A stretch of DNA of 35,218 nucleotides from the IMG/VR virus record IMGVR_UViG_3300009164_000019, positions 1 to 35,218 of that record. One strand, 5' to 3'. A program made the position numbers and the translations under genes. This document shows, piece by piece, positions 1 through 7,720 of the stretch (position 1 is the first letter of the stretch; every line of letters starts with the position of its first letter). Source of the stretch: a virus. Under the pieces are notes generated by a model. That model was not told the DNA's origin, ran no database searches, and saw only the letters and a program-made list of their open reading frames with translations.

Positions 1-123
1 GGTTGTTCAAGCACTCAAAAAGATTGAATCTGATATTCGATCCCGTTTTGATGACGTTGGTTTTGCCATTGAAAAGCGCGTGTCCACGATCAAAGACGGG
101 CGCGATGGCGCCGATGGACGGGA
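1..123. repeat. Terminal direct repeat, left copy
   Basis: These 123 bases are identical to positions 35096-35218. The reading frame of the fibre gene runs in phase from the right end into this copy. This is what a circular or circularly permuted genome looks like when assembled as a linear contig with overlapping ends. The unit genome is then 35,095 bp. A true short terminal repeat on linear virion DNA is less likely, because the repeat lies inside a coding region. Confidence 0.95.
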
Positions 124-2581
124 TGGCCGCAACGGGAAGGATGGCAAGAACGGGCGCGATGGGGCGCCGGGGCCACGCGGTGCGGATGGCAAGAACGGGC
201 TTGATGGCGCGGATGGCACCGATGGCGTATCCGTAGCCAACGCGCATATTGATTTTGACGGTAGTCTGGTTATCAGCCTGTCGTCAGGCCGGGAGATTAA
301 TGTGGGCGAGGTCGTCGCCCCCGCGCTGGCCGAACAGATCAAGGTCATCACCAACGGCGGTGGCACATCGCAATCGGTTATTGACACGCTGGCAAGCCTA
401 CAAGCGCAGATCACGGCGCTAGGGTCGTCTGTTGTGTATGGTGGCCTGTGGAACGCCAGCACCAATACCCCGGCACTTGCATCCAGCGTCGGCACCAGTG
501 GCACGTTTTACATTGTGTCCGTTGCTGGATCGACAAGTTTGAATGGGATTAGCAATTGGGGCGTAGGCGATTGGGCGATCTTTAACGGCACCGTCTGGCA
601 GCGGGTTGAAGGTGGTGCGGACGGTAATTTCACCACGCTGTCGGCATCCAGCACAGTCACCTTTTCTGGTCTAACGGCATCAACGGCGCTGGCGCTAGAC
701 GCGAGCAAAAATGTCGTGTCGGTGACCAATACGGGGTCTGGTAGCAATGTGTTGGCGACCAGCCCGACACTGGTGACGCCAGTACTCGGCACACCGAGCA
801 GCGGCACACTCACAAACTGCACATTCCCAACGCTGAACCAAAACACCAGCGGAACGGCTGCGGGGTTATCGGCCACACTGGTTGCGACCTCTGGCGGCAC
901 CGGCCAATCAAGCTATGCCGTTGGCGATATCCTATACGCCAGCACGACCACTGCGCTTTCTAAACTTGCGGATGTAGCGACCGGAAATGCCATTATTTCT
1001 GGTGGTATTGGCGCCGCGCCTAGTTATGGGAAGATCGCGCTCACAACCCATGTGTCGGGAACTCTACCAGTCGCAAACGGTGGAACGGGGATCACCGCAA
1101 TCGGAACTGGTGTCGCTACCGCACTCGGCGTCAATGTAGGAACCGCTGGCGCGTTTGTCGTCAATGGCGGCGCGCTTGGCACACCGTCCAGCGGCACTGT
1201 CACGAACCTGACCGGCACTGCCAGCATCAACATCAATGGCACCGTCGGCGCGACCACGGCAAGCACAGGGGCGTTTACGACGGTCACGGCTACGGGCGGC
1301 GTGGACAAGCTCACGTCAGCAACCGGCGTGGTGTCTGTTGCCGCTTCTGCCGCGCCGTCAACGGGTCAGGTGTTGACTGCGACAAGTAGCACTGTGGCTA
1401 CGTGGCAAACGCCTTCAACTGCTTCTGCCGCCACACCTACTGTGCTTGGCACTGTGTATGGCATTACGCCATCAGGGACTGCGGCTGTTGCTTTGGGCTA
1501 TCAGGCTGCAACCACAACGACCGGCGCAACTGGCGTAACTGCAATCGGTTATCAAGCACTTCAAGCAAATACTGGTAATAGTGTTACTGCTGTTGGTTAC
1601 CAATCTGCGTATAGCCTAACAAGTGCTATTCGGAATACTTCTATTGGTTACCAAGCACTGTATAGCAACACCACTGGGGGAAGTAATACAGCGGTGGGTT
1701 ACTTTTCTATGTACGGGTCTGGCGCAAACGGAGGAGCAAATACTGCTGTTGGTTCATATTCTTTGTATTCAATCACAACAGGGCCTGACAATACCGCTGT
1801 TGGCGAACAAGCAATGTATGCAAACACTACTGGAGGCTACAATTCCGCTTTTGGAAGGACAGCACTCACATCAAACACTACGGGTAGCTACAACGTAGCT
1901 GTTGGTCTCCAATCCCTTCAAGCCAACACCACCTCCAGCAACAACACCGCCGTGGGGTATCAAGCACTTTATTCTGAAACAACCGCTGGAAATAACACGG
2001 CCATTGGCTATCAAGCAGGTCGTAGTATAACCACTGGAACCGACAGTGTTTTTATAGGTTATCTCTGTGGGTATAACGCAACAGCATCAGTAAATGGAAG
2101 CAATAACGTATTTGTAGGGCCGTATTGTCACGGCAGTAACACAAACGTATCCGCTGAATACCTTTTTGGTTGGAACCTTGCGGGTAAAGGCAACGAAACC
2201 TTTTTTGTTAGCGGATCATCTGGTGCCTATAACAGTGCAAACTCTTTAAATTGGTCAGTAACTTCAGACCAACGTCTTAAGAAAAACATTGCAGATAACA
2301 ATATTGGCCTAGAAAAAATTACCGCCATTCAAGTGCGTAACTTTGAATACCGCTTGCCGGAAGAAGTGGATGCCGAACTCAAGCCAACCGATGCCATTAA
2401 AAAAGAAGGTGTCCAACTTGGCGTCATAGCCCAAGAACTTCAAATGGTATTGCCGGATTGCGTCAAGACTGAATCCACTGGCGTTATGTCAGTGAACGCA
2501 GACAATCTGACTTGGTATCTTGTTAATGCCGTCAAAGAACTCAAAGCAGAATTTGACGCATACAAATCAACCCACCCGTAA
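1..2581 (+). CDS. Tail fibre with collagen-like stem and S74 intramolecular chaperone (main part)
   Basis: This is the rest of a 902-residue fibre whose ATG is at 34968, across the circular junction; base 1 is the third base of codon 43. The stem begins with an alpha-helical segment, then 14 Gly-X-Y triplets (residues 76-118) with Asp/Asn often at Y. A Thr/Ser/Gly-rich middle with SGGTGQSSYA- and NGGTGITAIG-type fibre motifs follows, then about twelve 16-17-residue repeats of the NTAVGYQAL type (539-756). The C-terminus is a Peptidase_S74 chaperone with the SDQRLK signature. Ser798 and Lys803 are spaced as in the endosialidase Ser/Lys cleavage dyad, so autocleavage should release about 105 residues after trimerisation. 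The role is probably host-receptor binding. The gene follows the portal directly. Its repeat and C-terminal parts look more AT-rich than the stem, which suggests module exchange. Confidence 0.9.
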   Translation, partial: VVQALKKIESDIRSRFDDVGFAIEKRVSTIKDGRDGADGRDGRNGKDGKNGRDGAPGPRGADGKNGLDGADGTDGVSVANAHIDFDGSLVISLSSGREINVGEVVAPALAEQIKVITNGGGTSQSVIDTLASLQAQITALGSSVVYGGLWNASTNTPALASSVGTSGTFYIVSVAGSTSLNGISNWGVGDWAIFNGTVWQRVEGGADGNFTTLSASSTVTFSGLTASTALALDASKNVVSVTNTGSGSNVLATSPTLVTPVLGTPSSGTLTNCTFPTLNQNTSGTAAGLSATLVATSGGTGQSSYAVGDILYASTTTALSKLADVATGNAIISGGIGAAPSYGKIALTTHVSGTLPVANGGTGITAIGTGVATALGVNVGTAGAFVVNGGALGTPSSGTVTNLTGTASININGTVGATTASTGAFTTVTATGGVDKLTSATGVVSVAASAAPSTGQVLTATSSTVATWQTPSTASAATPTVLGTVYGITPSGTAAVALGYQAATTTTGATGVTAIGYQALQANTGNSVTAVGYQSAYSLTSAIRNTSIGYQALYSNTTGGSNTAVGYFSMYGSGANGGANTAVGSYSLYSITTGPDNTAVGEQAMYANTTGGYNSAFGRTALTSNTTGSYNVAVGLQSLQANTTSSNNTAVGYQALYSETTAGNNTAIGYQAGRSITTGTDSVFIGYLCGYNATASVNGSNNVFVGPYCHGSNTNVSAEYLFGWNLAGKGNETFFVSGSSGAYNSANSLNWSVTSDQRLKKNIADNNIGLEKITAIQVRNFEYRLPEEVDAELKPTDAIKKEGVQLGVIAQELQMVLPDCVKTESTGVMSVNADNLTWYLVNAVKELKAEFDAYKSTHP
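98..226 (+). repeat. Collagen-like Gly-X-Y coding repeat
   Basis: Fourteen uninterrupted Gly-X-Y triplets (GRD, GAD, GRN, GKD, GKN, GAP and similar) inside the fibre. DNA repeats of the GATGGC and AACGGG type are visible. Phage collagen-like segments usually form trimeric stalks. Here Asp and Asn fill most Y positions, where vertebrate collagen would have hydroxyproline. Confidence 0.85.
1487..2140 (+). repeat. NTAVGYQAL-type tandem protein repeats in the fibre
   Basis: About twelve degenerate 16-17-residue repeats, each with a hydrophobic-Gly core (VALGYQ, VTAIGYQAL, NTSIGYQAL, NTAVGEQAM, NVAVGLQSL and similar) followed by a Ser/Thr/Gly turn. They resemble the left-handed beta-roll of trimeric autotransporter (YadA) heads, and such repeats also occur in phage fibres. 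They probably form the trimeric shaft just before the S74 chaperone. Confidence 0.75.
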
Positions 2582-2591
2582 GGAAAAACAA

Positions 2592-2810
2592 ATGGAACTT
2601 GAACAACTGAGCGCAGAACAGATTGCCCAACACTACAGCGCCGCGATGGATTCGGTAAACTTGATTAACGCAGGTAAGCCGGAAACAATGAGCGATGCAG
2701 AGTGGGCGGATTGTCTTAGCCGCAATAAAGAACACTTGAAAATCATGGTCGCCAAAGACTTCTGGACTACGGAAGATTTGATGCCTTTGCAACAAGCGGC
2801 GAGAGCGTAA
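2592..2810 (+). CDS. Hypothetical 72-residue protein
   Basis: The function is not recognised. The ATG at 2592 follows the fibre stop by ten bases and has an AGGAAA ribosome site in front. The product is acidic and predicted helical, with no membrane segment or cysteine-pair motif beyond a single Cys. Its stop abuts the next ATG directly (TAA then ATG), so the two are probably translationally coupled. Its place between fibre and scaffold suggests a fibre chaperone or a small virion component, but nothing in the sequence decides this. Confidence 0.75.
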   Translation: MELEQLSAEQIAQHYSAAMDSVNLINAGKPETMSDAEWADCLSRNKEHLKIMVAKDFWTTEDLMPLQQAARA

Positions 2811-3053
2811 ATGGCACCAGAATTACAGAAGTATTATGAAGACCGGTTTTCCATGATGGCAACCGATGGATGGGTCGATTTGATGGCCGACATTGATGCC
2901 ATGATCGCCGCGCTTAATAATATTTCTGCTGTAGATGGCGAAAAACAGTTACAGTTTAAAAAGGGCGAACTTTCGATTCTAACGTGGCTGAAAACCTTGC
3001 GAGAGGCCAGCTCACGCTCATACGAGGATTTGCAAATTGAAACGAATGTATGA
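2811..3053 (+). CDS. Hypothetical 80-residue protein
   Basis: Not recognised by function. It starts immediately after the previous stop and overlaps the following zinc-ribbon gene by eight bases, so it sits in a tightly coupled trio. The product is predicted helical, with a Met-rich N-terminal half and a C-terminal half (GELSILTWLKTLREASSRSYEDL) typical of small phage morphogenesis proteins. There are no cysteines and no signal peptide. Confidence 0.7.
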   Translation: MAPELQKYYEDRFSMMATDGWVDLMADIDAMIAALNNISAVDGEKQLQFKKGELSILTWLKTLREASSRSYEDLQIETNV

Positions 3054-3264
3054 TTTTGTCTGCGAAAGCGGACACCGGACTGAACGATACGTTGAGTTTG
3101 AACACAATATCGTTCAGTGTGATTGTGGCGCGTCGGCTAAACGCGTCATTTCTGCACCTGCAATCAAGTTGGAAGGGTGGTCTGGCTCATTCCCGTCGGC
3201 ACATGGACGGTTCGAGCAACGCCACCTGGACAAACTGAAAGCAGAGCAAAAAGCTAACTCGTAA
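3046..3264 (+). CDS. FmdB-like zinc-ribbon protein
   Basis: A 72-residue protein starting MYDFVC, with the layout of the FmdB/CxxC small zinc-ribbon family: a short N-terminal knuckle (Cys6 and His10), a spacer, a second CDCG knuckle (Cys25, Cys27), then a segment like the usual family end (KRVISAPAIKLEGW). ATG 3046 is preferred over an in-frame TTG at 3037. The role in phages is unknown; it may bind zinc or nucleic acid. It lies just upstream of the scaffold gene. Confidence 0.7.
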   Translation: MYDFVCESGHRTERYVEFEHNIVQCDCGASAKRVISAPAIKLEGWSGSFPSAHGRFEQRHLDKLKAEQKANS

Positions 3265-3319
3265 CCAATTTTGGCGAGTTAATCTCCTACAACCTTAAGT
3301 GGCAGGAAAAGGAAATAGT

Positions 3320-4078
3320 ATGCTGATCGAAAACGAAGTCGAGTCGCAAGAGGATATCGCGCCGGAAGAAGTGAAGCTGGAAAACACCGTCGAAGAGGCA
3401 TCATCTGACGTTCCCGAGAAGTATCGGGGCAAATCGTTAGGCGATATTGTGCACATGCACCAGGAGGCTGAGAAGCTGATCGGCAAGCAGGCGCAAGAAG
3501 TCGGTGAAGTCCGCAAACTGGCTGATGAACTCATTAAGCACAACCTCGGCAATGCTCCGGCAGCGACTAAAGAGCAAGAACCCGAAGTAGATTTTTTTGA
3601 AGACCCGAAAAAAGCAATTCAAGCAACCGTCGATCGGCATCCCGATATCCTCGCTGCGCGGCAAGCCGCTGGTGACTTTAAGAAGATGCAGGTGCATCAG
3701 AAGTTGAGCAAAGAGCATCCCGATTTTGTTGAAGTGGCTCAAGACCCCGAGTTTGCAAATTGGGTGAAAATGAGTCCGATACGATTGGGCCTCTGGGCGA
3801 AAGCCGATGGTGAATTCGATTACGACAGTGCGAATGAATTGTTGTCTACCTACAAAGAACTGCGCGGCGTTAAGGCAAAGCAAACGGAAAATGCAGGTGA
3901 AAAAACCCGTAAGCAAAACCTCAAAGCAGCGTCGGTCGATGTGGGTGGTTCTGGTGAGTCATCAAGACGTGTCTATCGTCGGGCAGACCTTATTCGGCTA
4001 AAAATGAATGATCCGAACCGCTACGAGGCATTGGGTGATGAAATCATGCAAGCCTACGCTGAAGGTCGGGTCAAATAA
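3320..4078 (+). CDS. Capsid scaffold protein
   Basis: A 252-residue, highly charged, mostly helical protein directly upstream of the capsid gene, the usual position of a scaffold. The N-terminal 60 residues are very acidic. The middle has helices rich in Lys, Glu and Gln (residues about 40-150). The C-terminus is basic (RRVYRRADLIRLKMN, ending in AEGRVK), and in many phages such a tail contacts the coat protein. ATG 3320 has an AGGAAAAGGA site just upstream and is preferred over an in-frame GTG at 3299, although that longer form cannot be excluded. It would act inside the procapsid and leave before DNA packaging. Confidence 0.8.
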   Translation: MLIENEVESQEDIAPEEVKLENTVEEASSDVPEKYRGKSLGDIVHMHQEAEKLIGKQAQEVGEVRKLADELIKHNLGNAPAATKEQEPEVDFFEDPKKAIQATVDRHPDILAARQAAGDFKKMQVHQKLSKEHPDFVEVAQDPEFANWVKMSPIRLGLWAKADGEFDYDSANELLSTYKELRGVKAKQTENAGEKTRKQNLKAASVDVGGSGESSRRVYRRADLIRLKMNDPNRYEALGDEIMQAYAEGRVK

Positions 4079-4098
4079 CTTAATTTAGGAGATTCACC

Positions 4099-5061
4099 AT
4101 GGCTTTTCCAACACCGGCAGTAACCGTTACCACCGCAGCTACCTTCATCCCCGAAATTTGGAGTGATGAGATTGTTGCCGCCTACAAGAAAAATCTTGTG
4201 CTGGCGAATGTTGTCAAACGCATGAACTTCAAGGGCAAAAAGGGCGACACCGTTCACGTTCCCGCCCCGACCCGTGGCTCGGCCTCAGCGAAAGCGGCGT
4301 CCACCGCCGTCACGCTGATCGCTGCTACGGAAACCGAAGTTGCGATCTCGATCAACAAGCACTATGAATATAGCCGCTTGATTGAGGATATCGTCGAAGT
4401 GCAGGCGTTGAGTTCGCTGCGTTCGTTCTACACCGAAGATGCGGGTTACGCGCTGGCGAAACAGGTTGATACCGACCTGATCCAGCTCGGGCGTGCGTTC
4501 AACGGTGCGACCGTCGGCACCAACGACTACGCGACCAGCAATACGACCACCAAAGCGTTTATCGGTTCGGACGGCACGACCGCGTATAACAGCACCACGT
4601 CAAACGCTGCCGCGCTGACTGACGCTGCGATCCGTCGCACGATTCAACGTCTGGATGACACCGACGCGCCGATGGACGGGCGTTTCTTCATCATCCCGCC
4701 GTCGAGCCGTAACACGTTGATGGGCCTTGCTCGCTATACCGAGCAGGCGTTCGTCGGCAATGGCAACGCGATCCGCAACGGCGAAATCGGCCAGCTCTAC
4801 GGGATTCCCGTGTTCACGACCTCCAACGCAGACTTCGGCGCCGGTTCTAGCGGCCTCGATCGTATCTGCTTGATGGGCCATCGTGACTCGATGATCTTGA
4901 TTGAGCAGGTTGGTGTTCGTTCGCAGACGCAATACAAGCAGGAATATCTGGCGACGCTTTACACCGCTGATACCCTGTATGGTGTTTCGGCCCTGCGTGC
5001 GGCGGCAAGTTCTGGTGCTGCGCTGTCCAGCTCGGCGTATGCGTTGGCCGTACCTGCCTAA
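4099..5061 (+). CDS. Major capsid protein
   Basis: A 320-residue protein with a strong ribosome site (TAGGAGATTCACC) after the scaffold. The pattern is that of HK97-fold coat proteins of podovirus-type phages: an N-terminal arm (FIPEIWSDEIVAAYKKNLV), an E-loop-like segment (FKGKKGDTVHVPAPTRG), a long central helix (residues about 95-135), an A-domain with the conserved FIIPPSSRNTLM-like stretch (about 195-207), and a C-terminal TQYKQEYLATLY segment leading to YGVSALR. A hairpin terminator-like element follows at once, consistent with a separately tuned, abundant transcript. Confidence 0.88.
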   Translation: MAFPTPAVTVTTAATFIPEIWSDEIVAAYKKNLVLANVVKRMNFKGKKGDTVHVPAPTRGSASAKAASTAVTLIAATETEVAISINKHYEYSRLIEDIVEVQALSSLRSFYTEDAGYALAKQVDTDLIQLGRAFNGATVGTNDYATSNTTTKAFIGSDGTTAYNSTTSNAAALTDAAIRRTIQRLDDTDAPMDGRFFIIPPSSRNTLMGLARYTEQAFVGNGNAIRNGEIGQLYGIPVFTTSNADFGAGSSGLDRICLMGHRDSMILIEQVGVRSQTQYKQEYLATLYTADTLYGVSALRAAASSGAALSSSAYALAVPA

Positions 5062-5070
5062 TGCAGACCT

Positions 5071-5102
5071 GCCCTCCGTCAGCGATGACGGGGGGCATCT
5101 TT
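5071..5102 (+). terminator. Terminator-like hairpin after the capsid gene
   Basis: An 11-bp stem (one G-T pair) with a GCGA loop spans 5071-5096 and is followed by ATCTTT. It begins ten bases after the capsid stop. Genes downstream are on the same strand with no clear promoter, so it is probably a partial terminator or 3' end stabiliser. Confidence 0.65.
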
Positions 5103-5125
5103 AACCTGTTTTAGGAGATTTAACT

Positions 5126-5452
5126 ATGGCTGCTGCTACCGCAATTACTTCCCGCCGTGGGAATGACCAGTTTCGCGGTATTTTTAGCGATACTTGGCTC
5201 GTTGTCGCAACGCTAGACGCCGGTTCGCTGGCTGATGGCGCGGGTGAAACGGATACCGTAGCCGTTCCGGGCGTTGCCCTGGGCGATATGGTGATTGGTT
5301 GTTCTTTTGCTGTGAGTGAAGTTGGCATGAGCGTCACTGCTTATGTGGACTCGGCTGGATCGGTGTCGATTCGCATCCAAAACGAATCGGGTTCGACCGT
5401 TGACTTGGCGTCTTGCAAGATTCGTCTTGTAGTTACTCGCTGCATCGTTTAA
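5126..5452 (+). CDS. Putative capsid decoration or head-associated protein
   Basis: A 108-residue protein with a strong ribosome site (TAGGAGATTTAACT), the same leader type as the capsid gene. It is Gly/Ser/Val-rich, predicted all-beta, with no membrane segment. It lies between two terminator-like hairpins directly after the capsid gene, which suggests a dosage of its own. Position and composition fit a small head decoration or stabilising protein. No family is recognised with certainty. Confidence 0.6.
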   Translation: MAAATAITSRRGNDQFRGIFSDTWLVVATLDAGSLADGAGETDTVAVPGVALGDMVIGCSFAVSEVGMSVTAYVDSAGSVSIRIQNESGSTVDLASCKIRLVVTRCIV

Positions 5453-5457
5453 GGACG

Positions 5458-5478
5458 GGGGGCCTCGGCCCCCTTCCT
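5458..5478 (+). terminator. GC-rich terminator-like hairpin
   Basis: GGGGGC, a CTCG loop and GCCCCC form a compact stem (5458-5473), followed by TTCCTGTTT. It lies between the stop of the putative decoration gene and the next ribosome site. It probably lowers readthrough from the abundant head genes into the small-protein block. Confidence 0.6.
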
Positions 5479-5493
5479 GTTTAAAGGATTCAA

Positions 5494-5703
5494 ATGGCTA
5501 CCTTTCGGTGTTTGCAAAGTGGCAATACGGTGACGTTCACCTTGCAGCATGATATTGATTCAATGCGCGGTCATCAGGGCTATGTTCAAGTCGATGCAGA
5601 ACCGACAGCGATTGCCTACGACCACAACGCAGTGCGAACGGACACGATGTTTACGGCGCCCCAAGGCATAAAAAGGCGCGGTCGGCCACGAAAAGAGGCA
5701 TAG
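5494..5703 (+). CDS. Hypothetical 69-residue protein with AT-hook-like tail
   Basis: Ribosome site AAAGGATT just before the ATG. The N-terminal half (TFRCLQSGNTVTFTLQHDID) reads as a small beta structure. The C-terminus ends RRGRPRKEA, whose GRP core flanked by basic residues resembles an AT-hook. The function is not recognised. It could be a head-associated or DNA-contacting small protein. The next gene follows within three bases of its stop. Confidence 0.65.
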   Translation: MATFRCLQSGNTVTFTLQHDIDSMRGHQGYVQVDAEPTAIAYDHNAVRTDTMFTAPQGIKRRGRPRKEA

Positions 5704-5706
5704 CAT

Positions 5707-6114
5707 ATGAAAGAAGGACTGTTGTCCGGTGTGACCTGCCCGCTGGCGACGCAGGATATAGCGACCAATTTAAAAAACCGCAACCATGCGTTCAAAGAAT
5801 ATGGTTACGAGCCTCCCAATCCAAACGAGGCAAATGATGCCTTTTGGCTGAAAAAAGCCAAGATGTATAATGCCCCAACGGATGCCATCAAGGGCATGCG
5901 CTGCGGCAATTGCGCGGCGTTCATCCAGACGCCTAAGATGATGAAATGTATCCTCGATGGGCTGGAAAAAGACGAAAACAAGGGCGAATTGTCCTACGAT
6001 GAGCAGTTTATCGCGGCGGCTGATCTTGGCTACTGCGACCTATTTCAATTCACCTGTGCTGCGGCCCGCACTTGTGACGCGTGGAAATCCGGTGGGCCAA
6101 TAACCAAGGAATAG
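5707..6114 (+). CDS. Cys-rich hypothetical protein, possible metal or Fe-S binding
   Basis: A 135-residue protein with seven cysteines in an ordered pattern: one near the N-terminus, CGNC around residues 65-68, then single cysteines after KMMK and LGY, then FTCAAARTCDAW near the C-terminus. The spacing of the later cysteines recalls high-potential iron-sulfur or zinc proteins. Similar Cys-rich proteins occur beside head genes in environmental phages, from memory. Its position among structural genes suggests a virion or assembly role. No enzyme motif is seen. Confidence 0.65.
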   Translation: MKEGLLSGVTCPLATQDIATNLKNRNHAFKEYGYEPPNPNEANDAFWLKKAKMYNAPTDAIKGMRCGNCAAFIQTPKMMKCILDGLEKDENKGELSYDEQFIAAADLGYCDLFQFTCAAARTCDAWKSGGPITKE

Positions 6115-6118
6115 CGCA

Positions 6119-6283
6119 ATGAAAATGAGCAAAGGGCAGAAGAAAATAGGCAAAGTTATGCACGAGTACAAGATGGGCGAGCTGCATACCGGCAGCAAGG
6201 CTGGCCCGATGGTGAAATCCCGCAAACAGGCCGTGGCGATCGCCATGTCTGAGGCTGGCATGGTTAAAGGGAAGAAAAAATGA
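6119..6283 (+). CDS. Small basic protein, DUF6496-like
   Basis: A 54-residue Lys-rich protein (MKMSKGQKKIGKVMHEYKMG, then a GSKAGPMVKSRKQAVAIAMSEAG block) matching my recollection of the DUF6496 family of tiny phage and bacterial proteins. ATG 6119 follows the previous stop by four bases; an in-frame ATG at 6125 is also possible. The stop overlaps the next ATG. The function is unknown. The family's recurring AIAMSEAG core and strongly basic charge suggest binding to DNA or another polyanion. Confidence 0.75.
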   Translation: MKMSKGQKKIGKVMHEYKMGELHTGSKAGPMVKSRKQAVAIAMSEAGMVKGKKK

Positions 6284-6426
6284 AGCCAGGTCTGTACGCT
6301 AATATCAACGCCAAGCAAGAGCGTATTAAAGCGGGGGCCAAGGAAAAGATGCGTAAAGTGGGTGCCAAAGGCGCGCCTACCGCAGCAGCTTTCAAGGCCG
6401 CGGCAAAGACCGCGAAGAAGCAATGA
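6280..6426 (+). CDS. Small basic phage protein (MKPGLYANI type)
   Basis: A 48-residue protein starting MKPGLYANINAKQERIKAG, with an Ala/Lys-rich tail. From memory, short proteins with this opening occur next to head genes in many environmental phages and have no assigned function. It overlaps the preceding and following genes by four bases each (ATGA), so all three tiny genes are probably translated as a coupled set. It is strongly basic and has no Cys or membrane segment. Confidence 0.7.
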   Translation: MKPGLYANINAKQERIKAGAKEKMRKVGAKGAPTAAAFKAAAKTAKKQ

Positions 6427-6722
6427 AAACTCCCGCGTGGGCTAGAAAAGAGGGCAAAAACCCTAAAGGCGGCTTGAACGCGACCGGTAGAGCGTCATAT
6501 AATGCCGATACCGGCGGGAATTTAAAGCCTCCGGTCAAGTCAGGTGACAACCCTCGTCGGGCCTCCTTTTTAGCAAGGATGGGCGCAATGCCTGGGCCAG
6601 AGCAAAAGAACGGGGAGCCGACACGTCTTCTGCTTTCTCTCAACGCGTGGGGTGCCTCATCCAAAGCAGATGCTCGGGCGAAAGCTCGCGCTATTTCGGC
6701 TAGGAATAAGGCACGAAAATGA
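6423..6722 (+). CDS. DUF6321-like small basic protein
   Basis: A 99-residue protein with the conserved blocks WARKEGKNPKGGLNATGRAS, SGDNPRRASFLARMG and EPTRLLLSLNAWGASSKADA, which match my recollection of DUF6321. The tail is basic (ARAISARNKARK). It is the third of three consecutive tiny basic proteins, with ATGA overlaps on both sides. The function is unknown; conservation next to capsid and connector genes suggests a head-assembly or DNA-associated role. Confidence 0.75.
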   Translation: MKTPAWARKEGKNPKGGLNATGRASYNADTGGNLKPPVKSGDNPRRASFLARMGAMPGPEQKNGEPTRLLLSLNAWGASSKADARAKARAISARNKARK

Positions 6723-7054
6723 GACCTGTATCCATTGGCGCTAACCCTACTGCGAACACGCTAACGACACTGTATACGGTGCCGAAGGGTTATTACGCCA
6801 GTCTGATGCGCTTACACGCAAATAATACCGGTGCGGGCAATAAACACCTTACCTTTAGCTGGTATGACAGTAGTGCCGCGGCGACCTACAACCTAATTTT
6901 TGAATATACCATCAACGCAAAAAACTTCTTAGATTTAGATTCAGGCATTATCGTTGTCTTAGAAGAAAACGATACCCTCTCTGTTACGACCGAATCGGCA
7001 TCTACTTTTGCTGTGGCAGTGACATTTGAAATCGAAGGGAACCAGCGCGCATGA
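6719..7054 (+). CDS. Hypothetical 111-residue structural protein
   Basis: Predicted all-beta, Thr/Asn/Ser-rich, with no cysteine and no membrane segment. ATGA overlaps link it to the preceding DUF6321-like gene and the following tail gene. Segments such as LHANNTGAGNKHLTFSWYD and LEENDTLSVTTESASTFAV resemble beta-sandwich virion components. Its place immediately before the tail-tube gene suggests a head-completion or head-tail joining protein. No specific family is recognised. Confidence 0.65.
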   Translation: MRPVSIGANPTANTLTTLYTVPKGYYASLMRLHANNTGAGNKHLTFSWYDSSAAATYNLIFEYTINAKNFLDLDSGIIVVLEENDTLSVTTESASTFAVAVTFEIEGNQRA

Positions 7055-7710
7055 GTACTACCTTTCTGCAAGCTGTCAATGACGTGCTGGTGCGCTTGCG
7101 CGAAGTGCAGGTCGCCAGCCTCTCCGAAACGACCTACGCCACGCTGATCGGCAAATTCGTCAACGATGCCAAACGGCAAGTCGAAGACGCCTATTCGTGG
7201 AACGCACTAACGACCACGATCACGGTGTCCACGGTGTCGGCCACATCATCCTACACGGTCACCGGCGCCGGACAGAAGTTTCAGGTGCGCGATGCCATTA
7301 ACGCGACCAGCTTTGTCACGCTGACCAACGTCACGTTTGCGATGATGAACCGCTACCTGAATTTCCCCGCTGCCCCGGCAACGGGTATTCCGAGCTTCTA
7401 TTCATTCAACGGCGTGGATGGTTCAACCTACGACACCAAAGTGAGCGTGTTCCCAATCCCCGATGGCGTCTATTCGCTGAAATTTAGCCTGGTCGTGCCG
7501 CAAGCCACGCTCACCTTGGCGGGGGATGTGATATCGGTTCCCGCTGAACTGGTCATCCAAAACGCCTACGCTCGGGCGCTGGTTGAGCGCGGCGAAGATG
7601 GCGGTTTGACCAGCTCCGAGGCATATCAGCTCTACCGTGGCATGTTGGCCGACAGTATCGCCCTGGAAGGCACCCGCTTTCCAGAAGAAGGTGAATTTGT
7701 CGCTATCTAG
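7051..7710 (+). CDS. Tail tubular protein A-like head-tail adaptor
   Basis: A 219-residue protein. The N-terminal helical segment (NDVLVRLREVQVASLSET, then LIGKFVNDAKRQVEDAYSWN) is the typical opening of gp11-like adaptor or tail tubular A proteins of podovirus-type phages. A beta-rich middle follows, with a helical C-terminus (ELVIQNAYARALVERGEDGG, SSEAYQLYRGML). It starts by ATGA overlap and is followed ten bases later by the nozzle-like protein. It would form the ring below the portal. Confidence 0.72.
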   Translation: MSTTFLQAVNDVLVRLREVQVASLSETTYATLIGKFVNDAKRQVEDAYSWNALTTTITVSTVSATSSYTVTGAGQKFQVRDAINATSFVTLTNVTFAMMNRYLNFPAAPATGIPSFYSFNGVDGSTYDTKVSVFPIPDGVYSLKFSLVVPQATLTLAGDVISVPAELVIQNAYARALVERGEDGGLTSSEAYQLYRGMLADSIALEGTRFPEEGEFVAI

Positions 7711-7720
7711 GGTTCGATAA

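Noticed and set aside
80-82. GTG as the start of the fibre gene
   Set aside because: The frame is open to base 1 and continues in phase from ATG 34968 across the circular junction.
7-1314. Minus-strand open frames over the fibre gene
   Set aside because: They are Val/Pro/Ala-rich mirror images of the Gly/Thr-rich fibre coding strand.
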